A stretch of 64,000 bases of DNA from Callorhinus ursinus (Eukaryota > Chordata > Mammalia > Carnivora > Otariidae), in NCBI RefSeq assembly GCF_003265705.1, contig NW_020312894.1:2953556-3017555 (forward strand), given 5' to 3'. Position numbers and translations under genes: made by a program. Positions 36,092-45,775 of this stretch are shown here, in pieces. Positions within the stretch are counted from its first letter, which is position 1. The number at the start of each line of letters is the position of its first letter. Under the pieces are notes generated by a model. The model made no database searches, was not told where the DNA came from, and worked only from the letters and a program-made list of their open reading frames with translations.

Positions 36092-37034
36092 TCAGAGGAC
36101 CCCTTTCAATATTTCTTGTAGGGCTGGTTTTGTGTTTGCAAATTCCTTTAGTTTTTGTTTGTCCTGGAAGCTTTTTATCTCTCCTTCTACTTTCAATGAC
36201 AGCCTCTCTAGATATAGTATTCTTGGCTGCGTCTTTTTCTCGTTTAGTGCTCTGAAGATATCATGCCAGTCCTTTCTGGCCTGCCAGGTCTTTGTGGATA
36301 AGTCTGTTGCCAATCTAATGTTTCTACCATTATAGGTTACATATTTCTTCTCCCGAGCTCCTTTCAGAATTTTCTCTTTGTCTCTAAGACTCGTAATTTT
36401 TATTATTAGATGTCGGGGTGTTGACCTATTTTTATTGATTTTGAGAGGGGTTCTCTGTGCCTCCTGGATTTTGATGCCTGTTTCCTCCCCCACATTAGCA
36501 AAGTTCTCTGTTATAATTTCCTCCAATATACCTTCTTCCCCTCCCCACATTAGGGAAGTTCTCTGTTATAATTTGCTCCAGTATACCTTCTGCCCCTGTC
36601 TCTCTTTCTTCTTCTGGGATCCCAATTATTCTAATGTTGTTTTATCTTATGATATTGCTTATCTCTCGAATTCTGCCCTCGTGATCCTGTAGTTGTTCAT
36701 CTCTCTTTTTCTCAGCCTCTTTATTTTCCATCATTTGGTCTTCTATATCGCTGATTCTCTCTTCTGCCTCATTTATCTTAGCAGTTAGTGCCCCCATTTT
36801 TGATTGCACCTCATTAATAGCTTTTTGATTTCGACTTGGTTAGATTTTAGTTCTTTTATTTCCCCAGAAAGGGTTTCTCTAATAACTTCCATGCTTTTTT
36901 CAAGCTAGTGTCTTTAAAATCATGATTCTGAACTCTAGGTCCGACATCGTACTAATGTCCGTATTGAGTAGGTCCCTGTCAGACGGTACTACCTCTTGTT
37001 CTTTTTGCTGAGGTGATGTTTTCTGTCTTGTCAT
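36092..37034 (-). pseudogene. Decayed L1 ORF1 (RNA-binding chaperone)
   Basis: The minus-strand ATG at 37034-37032 starts MTRQKTSPQQKEQEVVPSD, the L1 ORF1 N-terminus. A coiled-coil-type segment follows, and the conserved C-terminal part lies at 36550-36092 (HLIIKITSLRDKEKILKGAR, then GRNIRLATDLSTKTWQARKD). A 55-bp tandem duplication at about 36492-36600 and other changes break the frame. ORF1 normally forms trimers that bind L1 RNA. It is separated from the ORF2 start by about 80 bp. Confidence 0.88.
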
Positions 37035-38851
37035 TTTGTCCAGAGGAGAACAGATGAATGAGAGAACCAAATGCTAACAGGTTAACAACGTCCCCAGCAA
37101 ATATACTCTAAACAAATCAGAAAAGACCTGAAACCAGGGAAAAATAAATAGAAAGAAAGAAAAAACAAAGTGGAAAAACAAAGAAAAAGATAAAAACAAA
37201 CAAAAACAGAACAAAACAAACAAAAAAACCAGAATATGATTGAATATGATCAGGCTGGTGCATAGATCAGTGCCACACATTAGATTTTGGGTCTCTTTTG
37301 GTCTGTTAGAAGAAAGTGCCTCCCAAAATTTTAAAGAAAGAAAGACTTGTGTATGTACAAAATAAGGGTTGATATGATGATAGGATGGACTGTGATTGTA
37401 AAGATGAAAAGTATAAAAAATTTTATAAAAGGAATTGATAAGAAGTTGTTTGAAAAAAGAAAGAAGAGGATTTAAAAAAAAAAGAAAAAAAAAGGGAGAG
37501 AATGTGATCAGGCAGGAGACTAGAACAGAACCATACACTAGTGATTTAGGGTATATTTTGATCTGTTAGAAGAAAACTGTATCTCAAAATTTTTAAAAGG
37601 AGAACAACTTATATATATATGTCCAAAATAATGGTAACTACTATGAAGGGATAGAATATGACTCTAAAATGAAAAATAAAAATTTTTTAAAAAGGGATTG
37701 ATAAGATGTCTGTTGAAAAAGGGAAAAAGAAAAATTCAAAAAAAAAGACAGTTAAAAAAATTAACTTTGAAAAACTAATGAATCATGGTAAAAAAGCCAT
37801 GAATTCTATGTGCAGTATTCCCCTAGCGCTGGAGTCCTCCCGTTCTCCTTGATCGGTAAACTTGGTCTTGGCTTGCTGGCTGTTCGTGCTGATCTTCTGT
37901 GGGAGGGGCCTGTTGCTGTGGTTCCCAAATGTCTTTGCCGGAGGCTGAATTGCCCCCCCCTGTCGGTCCGGGCTAAGCAAGCTGCTCGCGTTTGCTCTCA
38001 GGAGCTTTTGTTCCCTGCAAGCTCTCGGTACAGCCTTGGAGGACCAGGGTGAACATGGTGGCCTCCCAATCTCCGCCCGGAGGAGCTGAGAACTCGGGGC
38101 CCCGCTCCTCAGTGCGCCCCCAGAGAAAAGCAGTCACTCCCGTGTCCCCGGTCTCTGGCCGCACTCCGTGCTCACCCGGCCTGTGACCGAGCGTTTGTAT
38201 CTCTGGCACCCGACCCCGTGTGGAGTCTCCAAACCCAGCAGATCCCTGCGGTGCGTTCCCGCGCCGCTCCTCCCGGGGGAGGGAGGAGAGTCTCCCCGGC
38301 TCTGCCGCCTGTTGGGTCCCTGCTGGAGGAGCAGTGGCCCGACTGGGCCGCGGATCACAGTTTATGGCCACCCCGAGCTGAGAGCCCGCGCCTCGGCTCC
38401 GTCTCTGCAGCCGGCTTCCCCGCTCTGATACCTGGGGGCTCTGCCGCACTCAGGCACCCCCGGTCTTTCTGTGACCCCAAGGGTCCTGAGACCACACTGT
38501 CCCGCGAGGGTTCCACCCCCCGCTTAGCCACTGGAGCGACGTCCCTCCGCGGAGCCGGCTTCTAAAAGGTCCGATTTTGTGCTCCGCGGCTCTAGCACTT
38601 GCCAGAAGCGGCCGGCGGAGGCCCCTCCCCCGCCGTCTATCCTCCCGAATATCGCCTCGGATTCACTTCTCCGCACGTCCTACCTTCCAGAAAGTGGTCG
38701 CTTCTCTGTTCAGAGAGTTGTTGCTACTCTCCTCTTCGATCTCCTGTTGAGTTCGTAGGTGTTCAGAATGGTTTGATCCCTATTCAGCTGACTTCCTGAG
38801 ACCAGACGAAATCCAGGTCTCCCGCTCCTCCTCCATCTTGCTCCGCCCTCC
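37035..38851 (-). promoter_or_regulatory. L1 5' UTR: GC-rich promoter and repeated A/T-rich units
   Basis: The outer part (37.8-38.85 kb) is GC- and CpG-rich and would hold the internal polymerase II promoter. The inner part (37.24-37.75 kb) holds two diverged direct repeats 258 bp apart. Long frames here (up to 158 codons) belong to the CpG-rich UTR and are not genes. L1 5' UTRs can also drive antisense transcripts, which here would run in the C10orf143 direction. Confidence 0.75.
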
Positions 38852-39078
38852 AAATTCTATACTTTTAGTTTGTATTTACTCTTTCACTAAAAGTCAATAT
38901 AGGTTTTTTAAATATCCAAGTGGAAATGACTTTTTTGTTTTTGTTTTTGTTGATAATGTATACTTTTATTACATTGTGATCAGAAAGTATTGTTTGCAGT
39001 ATTTCTACATTATGGAAATGGTTGATGTTTTCTTTGTGACCTAATATATGACCATTGTAGGGATGTGCAATAGATTCT

Positions 39079-39273
39079 TTTTTTTCCTTAAAGATTTTAT
39101 TTATTTGAAAGCAAGGCAAGAGAGAGAAAAGAAGCTGGGGGAGGGGTAGAGGCAGAGGGAGAAGCAGTCTCCCTGCTGAGCAGGGAACCTGAGCAGGGCT
39201 TGATCCCAGGACCCTGGGATCATGACCTGAGCCGAAGTCAGACGCCTAACTGACTGAGCCACCCAGGCGCCCC
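39079..39273 (-). mobile_element. SINEC, antisense, with target-site duplications
   Basis: A complete copy ending GAGCCACCCAGGCGCCCC on the plus strand. It is flanked by GCAATAGATTCTTT and GTGATAGACTCTTT. It sits inside the older L1. Confidence 0.96.
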
Positions 39274-39445
39274 TGTGTGATAGACTCTTTAGGAAAATGT
39301 GTATTCTCTATTATCAGGGAATGGACTTCACTGTATATCTGTGAGCTCTACCTTGGTTGATGGTGTTGCTTAGATCTGTCTCTATTTATTTCTTGTGTAC
39401 TTGCTCTGCCTTGTATGGAGATGGTGTATTAGATCTCCCATTTTA

Positions 39446-39487
39446 ATTTTTTTTATTTTTTATTTTTTTAAAGATTTTTATTTATTC

Positions 39488-39522
<35 letters not shown>

Positions 39523-39643
39523 GCAGAGGGAGAAGCAGGCTCCCAAGGAGCAGGGAGCCCGATGCGGGACTCGATCCCAGGACCCTGGGATCATGACCTG
39601 AGCCGAAGGCAGACGCTTAACCATCTGAGCAACCCAGGCGCCC
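39446..39643 (-). mobile_element. SINEC, antisense, with target-site duplications
   Basis: Poly-T, AAAGATTTTTATTTATTCATG, (GA)n, GATGCGGGACTCGATCCCAG, and the head ending CAACCCAGGCGCCC. Copies of TAGATCTCCCAT flank it. Confidence 0.97.
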
Positions 39644-39725
39644 TAGATCTCCCATCTTTAGTACGTGCCTATGTGCATCTCCTTGCATATCCTGTCACTT
39701 TTGTTTCGTAAAGGGGGTGGTTATT

Positions 39726-39906
39726 TTTCTTTTAAAGATTTTATTTATTTGAGAGAGGTGGGGGGGGAAGCACAGAGAGAGAGTGAGAGGGAGAAGCTGA
39801 CTTCTCGTTGAGCAGAGAGCCCGACGTGGGGCTCCATCTCAGGACACTGAGATCATGACCTGAGCCAAAGGCAGATGCTTAACTGACTGAGCCACCCCGG
39901 TGCCCC
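39726..39906 (-). mobile_element. SINEC, antisense
   Basis: The third SINEC in 830 bp: AAAGATTTTATTTATTTGAG, a G run, GATCATGACCTGAGCCAAAG, and a head ending GAGCCACCCCGGTGCCCC. Copies of AAGG(G/T)GGTGGTT flank it. Confidence 0.95.
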
Positions 39907-42900
39907 AAGGTGGTGGTTGTATTACTTGGTGTGTAGATGTTCATGAGCATTATGTCTTCGTTGCAGACTGTGGCTTTTAATATTAAATATATCCTCTTGT
40001 GTTTAACCGTTTGTGATGTGAATTCTACTTGGTCTACTTCTCTCTTTTTGTTTCATTTACCTTTTCCAGCCTTTTGCTTTTTGGCCTTTCTGAATGACTT
40101 TATTTTAGGTATGTCTCTTGTGTACAGGATACAGTTGGGTCTTGTTCTGTGAACCCAATTAAAAACCTTTTTCTTTAAATAAGTAAATTAAGTCCATTAA
40201 TATTTATTGACATGACTGATTTATTTGCTTGTAACTCTATCAAAATATTTTATGATATGCATATTTTGTTGTATTTGCCATTCCTTTAGGAGATCTGTAT
40301 TCTTTGCTTTTATATTTTTGATTTTGGATTTAGATAGATTTGTATTTTCTATTTATTACCTATGTATTTAAACCTTTTTTTATGTCCTTAGTAACCCGTT
40401 TTGTTAAACTCTTTATTGTCTGATTTGGTTTTTTTCCTTGTATTCTTTAATGCACACCGGTTGCTCACACAGTAATGACCTATACATTAATCAGAGTTTT
40501 TGCTCTTTACCTCTTCCTTCATCTCACATTTAGTTGAATTATTTCTGTTTTGTCACAGTATGTAATATTTGTACATCAGTCTTCCAGCCTAATTGCACCT
40601 TTATTTTGGTCTAATATGTACATCTAAATATTTTTAATGTGTCTCATAAATCCTTTTGCTGAAATTTTCCCACTCGTCAATAGGCAGATAAAGTTTACCC
40701 TCACATAGAATCCTCAAGAAGGGCCGACTGGGTGTGATATTCTCCAAATTCATGAATGTTAAAAACTGCTCTTCTGTAGTCTTGGTAATTGAATGATGGC
40801 TTGCTGGATTTAAAATTCTTGGTTCATACTTTCATTGAATTTATAATGTTGCTCCATCGTTGCCTTGCTTGTGTGTTGGTTTGAATGTCTGTTAGTCCAA
40901 TTCCTTTGCGTATTTATTGATTGGTGCCATGGGCCTTGAGGACTTTGTCCTTACCTTTGAAATCCCATAGTTTCATTAGGATGCGTCTCAGAGTTGATCC
41001 TTCTGGGTTATTTTTCCTGGGTACCCAGTGAGCCCTTTCCTTTGAAGATTTGGGCCTTTCTCTATTCTGGAAATTTTCTTGCAGAGTTACATGTTTGCTT
41101 TACTGTTTTGTTTTCCTCTTTTACGAAGTCAGATTTATGGACATCACTCCTTTGTCTTCTCTCCCCACCACTTGCTTTCCTCCCCTTTCCCGTCTTTCTC
41201 AGTGTCGTGGCCTCCTCTTGGTTGTGGTCCTGGCTGTCCTCAGTGCCCTTTGTTAGTTTTCATTTGAATTGATTCTCCTTGGGTGTTCTGTAATTGATTC
41301 CTCATTTCTGAGGTAATTTTGTTTTCCTTCCATAACTTTCCTGAGTCTGCTCACCTCTCCCCTGCTTTCTCCATTTTTGTCCTTTTCTGTTTTTAATTCT
41401 ACGTTTCTAATTCAGTGTGGTATATTTAATTATGTTTTTGGGAGTATAAATTCCAATTTTCTTTTGACTCGTGGTAGTTTTCAGGAGGACGTTTTTATGG
41501 TACCGAGTGTTTAAAAGATTGCGTCTAGTGGCAGCCTCTTCGGTTGGTTTGGCCAAGTGCAGGGGCTGCCGTGGCAGCTGTTGGCTGGCTGCTCGGCTTT
41601 GGTGAGGACAGGCCAGGGTGAATCTAATGATACTCCTCTTTACTCCTAGGACCCTCCACTTTCCCTCTTTCTCTTTTAGCTTCACCACTCAGTTGCCGAA
41701 GGGTGCTTCTCCCTTCCTCTTTTGTCTGTTTTCTTCCCTGGAATGCCTCTGTAAATGGTGTCTGTCCTCTTACACTGCATGTGTGGGCCTTGAAGTCCCT
41801 TCCCTGACAGAGGCAGTCAGGCACGTCATAGTGTCTTCATGTTCGTATGGACTTCCTCACCCTTCTGCTGTGCTCCTCTCTGTCTTGCGGTCTTTCCCTC
41901 TGCCCTGGCCCACTGGAGCTCATGAAGACAGGTGTGAGCTAGGGGCACGAGGGACCTACACCAGGACTTGGTGGCTTTTCTCTTACCTTTTTCTTCATAT
42001 TTCACATTCTCTGGCTTCATGTTATGCCCAGGGTGTGGTTTGATGTAGAATTTATAGTTTCATTTGGGGAACCATAAGGAAGTCAGTGACTGCGTAGCCG
42101 GCCTTGTCTTCAGCCATCCAGAGGTCAAGCACTCACCCAAGAAATTCTTCTCAGTGGGCTGAGGGACTCGGAGCTCAGCATTTTCCAGTTTAATCCTAAA
42201 ATTTCCATGTAATCTTTAAGGCATATTAGACAACAGTAAAACTAGCACTCTAACCTATGATATAAGGCTTCTATATTGAATAAATCCATTAAAAAAAAAG
42301 TCAATTTAGAAAACACAAATAAGTAATAGTACAGATAAGGAACAAATTTCGTAGAAACCATGTCGATGGTTTGCAGGAGACCAGAGAGGCGGAGGGAGCC
42401 GCAGTGTAAGGGCCGTTTACTGACCTGGCGGGAGCTGTCCAGCAGCAGGGCCCACAGGCTGGCCCAGGGAGCAAGGGATGGACTTTACGACCCTTTGCAA
42501 AGGTCTTCCAGCTTCTCAACTTTGTGTCACTGAAAACATTGTTACCCTTCAAAATGCACAAAGTCTTGGGATTTTGAGAGTGAATAATTTTTTTTTTCTT
42601 TAGTGTTAGAGGATTGCTTTTGTAATTTATCTTTTTTAGTTCATGGGGAAGCAAAAACCAAATGCTAACTTTCCCAGAGGTTATCAGTTATGGAGCATGT
42701 GTGCAACCTGAAAATAAGTAAAGTTAATTTGCTCTTCAGTGTCAGTAAGACAAAGAATTATTCACATGTGAATTATTTACATTGTATTAAGATAGTATGG
42801 AACTCGAAACTAGGCAAAATGTGTTGAAGCATGTAACTAGTTTCCTGAACAAAATTGATAGATTTTGTATATTTTCAATATCAGTAAACCAGTCACAATA

Positions 42901-43174
42901 GTTTATTATAAGAATTTTGGCCAAAATTGTTTCAAATGTCTATTTTAAATCCATAAAGCCAAGTAAACCCCAAATAGTGCTAGAAATAATGAGGTTAAAT
43001 ATAATTGATGGAACGTGTTCCTGAAAGACGGTGTTTAAAGTCACCCCTCAAACGTCCTATAAACTCACTCGGCTCTACAGGGGTCTGTGTTTGCAGCTGA
43101 AGTTTGCAGAAAGCAAATCCAATTAGTGTCCTGTGCTCCCGGAGCCGTCTCCAGTGAAGTTTCATGTCTTTCAG

Positions 43175-43282
43175 AAACGGGCATGCAGGAGAGTAGAAGC
43201 CGCCGGGCCGGAATGGGGCTGCACCCCCGCGAAGCTCAGCGCCCTGATGTCTTGGAGTGGCGGGGGGCTGCCACGTGTGGGG
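43175..43282 (+). CDS. C10orf143: C10orf143 homolog, coding exon 2
   Basis: The acceptor CATGTCTTTCAG precedes an in-phase 108-bp exon of 36 codons, starting KRACRRVEAAGPEWGC and ending SGGGLPRVG before a donor-like GTAGGT. Residues 1-16 align with what I recall of human C10orf143 after its LQVPGDV (KRVCRRLEASG...GC), and the end aligns with a similar LPSRG. The phase 0 junction fits exon 1. The exon is a GC- and CpG-containing patch in AT-rich surroundings. The function is unknown. Exon 3, expected to carry a Cys-rich CPRC motif, was not found in the window. The donor choice is the least certain point. Confidence 0.78.
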
Positions 43283-43330
43283 GTAGGTTCCCATTCCCAC
43301 CAAACCAGCTGTGACCCATTTAAATATTTT

Positions 43331-43336
43331 AATAAA
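43331..43336 (+). promoter_or_regulatory. Candidate intronic poly(A) signal after exon 2
   Basis: AATAAA lies 49 bp past the exon 2 donor. If exon 2 is not spliced out, the frame reads 21 more codons and stops at TAA (43346-43348). A GT-rich stretch (CTGTGATTTGTT, 43371-43382) lies downstream. No transcript evidence is available. Confidence 0.35.
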
Positions 43337-44138
43337 AAGTGTAAATAATGACTGTCCTGATGCATCTGCGGCTGTGATTTGTTAAATAGATTCCTCAGAA
43401 CGGTGGAAGGAGCTCAGCCCAGCCTTGCCTGAGATGTATTGCGGGGGAGTCTGTAAGTGCATTCACCTTCTTGCTGTGACATAAAAGACAGACTTGCTCT
43501 TAAATATTAGATCCATAAAACAAAGTTAATAAAAACGGCAATTACATTTCTAAGGAATGAGGGATGTAAATAAAAAGATGCAGATTGATTTAAGCTTTTC
43601 TTGGCATTGTGCTGGGGTGCAAAATGATTTGTTTCCAGCTTCAGATTGAAAATAGAAATGAAAATACACTTAAAATTTTTTCTTAACACAGCGTTCAGGG
43701 GAGGGAACAGGCTACCGGATACGGTTAATAGGGATCATTTGAGGACATCTTGGAGAGAAGCCCTGACCTCAGTTAATTATCCGAATAGGAATGGACATTG
43801 TTTTCTCCTTTCCCTGGTTAAGCTTTCTTTGGTGTTCCCATAAACTTCACAGAAACCACAGATTTCAGAAGGAGAAATGCAGTGTTCACAACATTAATTC
43901 AAAGTAAAGGAGGTCTAAGATGACCAGAGTCAGATTCTCAGTTTCCTGAGAATATTGGGCAGAATATCGTAAAGTATACACTGGCATAATAATACCTTTG
44001 TTATTAATTGTGCACTTACTCTAAGAACAAGTTAATGTCTTTGATAACCTCTGTAATTCTTGTTTTTTTATTTTAGATTTAGAATCTTAATATTGCAATA
44101 AAATAGAATTATGTTTCATTGCCACATAGAAACCAGGA

Positions 44139-44155
44139 GTGTGTGTGTGTGTGTG

Positions 44156-44187
<32 letters not shown>
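44139..44187. repeat. (GT)n microsatellite
   Basis: About 24 GT units with one GC interruption. A shorter imperfect GT stretch follows near 44200. Confidence 0.96.
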
Positions 44188-44188
<1 letters not shown>

Positions 44189-45631
44189 TTAGAAACCAAG
44201 TATGTGTGTGTATCTCTGTATATGTGAGTATATCTTAGGTTGCCCTCTAAAGAGGTTAGAGAAACGTATTGCTCTGCTTTTGATCAGCAAAAGTTTGAGT
44301 TGATCCATCCTAAGTTTTTGAATGGGCATATCGCAGGCTACTGTGTTTTACAATGAGAGGCAATGATTTTGTTTTAAATGAAGACCTAATGCTGTGTCAG
44401 TTATTGCCCACGTGAACCTCTGATTCTCTGAAGTCATTGGAGAAATACAAAAACAAAGCCTAGTGTCTGACTCATTCCACGGAGGTGTGCTTTTTGTACT
44501 CTTCAGGAGAATTTCTGCATGTTATGCTGCATTCCATGGTGTAATCCTGAACAACGGTGAAGTCAAAGATCTAGCAATTGGAACTTACTATACTTTAGGT
44601 TGATTCCTGTAACAGCCACTTATGCCCTAGAATACAAATACATAATGTTTACCCTGAGAAATGTGGCCCCATTATGACTAAATTGTGTTAGTGCTGGTGA
44701 CTCACTGGTAACCTTCCTTGTTCTCATCCCATTTCCATGGACTGTATCTTTCAAATCCCCCCATCTGCTGGGCAAACACTTGGAACGTAATATGGATTCT
44801 TAATACTCCGAGACGTTGTGTTCTGTCATGAATGGCTTAAAGAAAAAAATTTGGCTCAAGCAACTGATTGGATCATTTTAGCTAATATTTTGTTTGAACA
44901 ACAGTTTCTATTTGATTAGGATTTTTCCTTCCTTTGTAACTCCCCAAGCTTGCCTCTGTTCTGTTTCATAGGAAATGAATCTGTGAGCAGAGAACCTATA
45001 TTGATATGTAAATATATCATTTTTTCCTTGGTGCTCAATATTCTTTTCATCTAAATTTCAGAAACCGACTTTAAAAAATCAGTTTCCCTTTATCTGTAGT
45101 TATTCTCAATAAAATTTCACCCAAGCTTGGGTGATTTAATATTTACACCCACTGTTACAAAAGTCTTATGTAAATAAAGATTGAAATGTGAATTTGAAAA
45201 GTCACACCTCTTGATATTTGAACAGACTATAGGTGCATATATCTTCTTTTTCTAATAATATGGCTAGTTTCTCTCCTAAGCTTTTAAAATAATAAGACAC
45301 TATTTTTATATTCTGGAACATCAGAAGGTTCAGTGCTAAATAAAAAGCAAATAGTATTTTTAGAAATGCGAGATCCCAGGGAGAAGTACTTAACAGTAAA
45401 TCACCGATGGGCAGCAATTCCAAATTTCAGAAGACTTTATTAGACACACAGCTCCATTCACAAATGTGCATCTGTGTGCATTAGTGTGCCCCGTCCTGTA
45501 CCATTGTTCCTAGAGCAGATCCAGGGTGGTGACCTGGGCTCAAAGAGAAGCAAAGGTTGCATTGAGGGGTCTTTGGAGCCCTAACAGGAGACTTGCCTAT
45601 GAGTCTCAGCTTCTTTGGTGCTTCTCTCACC

Positions 45632-45775
45632 ACAACCTCCCTTGGTGCCCCCCCCAGCGCCTCCCTTGGTGCCCCCCCCAGCGCCTCCCTTGGTGCCNNN
45701 NNNNNNNCCCCCAGCGCCTCCCTTGGTGCCCCCCCCCAGCGCCTCCCTTGGTGCTCCCCCCATCACCTCCCTTGC
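45632..45775. repeat. 24-bp minisatellite spanning a 10-N gap
   Basis: About six copies of a unit like GCGCCTCCCTTGGTGCCCCC, 24-25 bp long, with length changes in the C run. Ten N (45698-45707) interrupt it. Because 24 is a multiple of three, frames stay open and encode repeats such as PSASLGAP, which need not be a protein. Confidence 0.92.

Larger units (their letters stand above)
32582..38851 (-). mobile_element. L1 with complete 5' end and missing 3' end (6.3 kb)
   Basis: The minus strand begins GGAGGGCGGAGCAAGATGGA, the typical start of a carnivore L1 5' UTR. It continues through a GC-rich promoter, two repeated 5' UTR units, ORF1 and ORF2. It ends abruptly at TGGTAGGAATGCAAG inside the ORF2 C-terminal coding region. 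The last part of ORF2, the 3' UTR and the poly-A tail are absent, and I see no target-site duplication. Loss of the 3' end with an intact 5' end is unusual, because L1 normally truncates from the 5' side, and points to later deletion or recombination. Stops and frameshifts make it non-autonomous. Confidence 0.92.
38852..41010 (-). mobile_element. Older L1 antisense, right part
   Basis: Diverged reverse-complement L1 ORF2/ORF1 motifs: TATTACATTGTGATCAGAAAG, GTGTATTCTCTATTATCAGG, TTAGATCTCCCATTTTAA and TTTAAAATTCTTGGTTCATA. It is interrupted by three SINEC insertions. It probably continues the element at 31000-32581. Confidence 0.65.
17453..43174 (+). other. C10orf143: C10orf143 intron 1
   Basis: This is a 25.7-kb intron between the donor GTGAGC (17453) and the acceptor CATGTCTTTCAG ending at 43174. 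It starts in the CpG island and then holds mostly L1 sequence, nearly all antisense to the gene. Stretches not listed separately (about 18.1-20.4, 22.3-23.4 and 41.0-43.1 kb) show no coding or RNA features that I can support. Confidence 0.75.

Noticed and set aside
37810..38565. Frames of 80-158 codons around 38 kb as a gene with a CpG promoter
   Set aside because: This is the GC-rich 5' UTR of the antisense L1.
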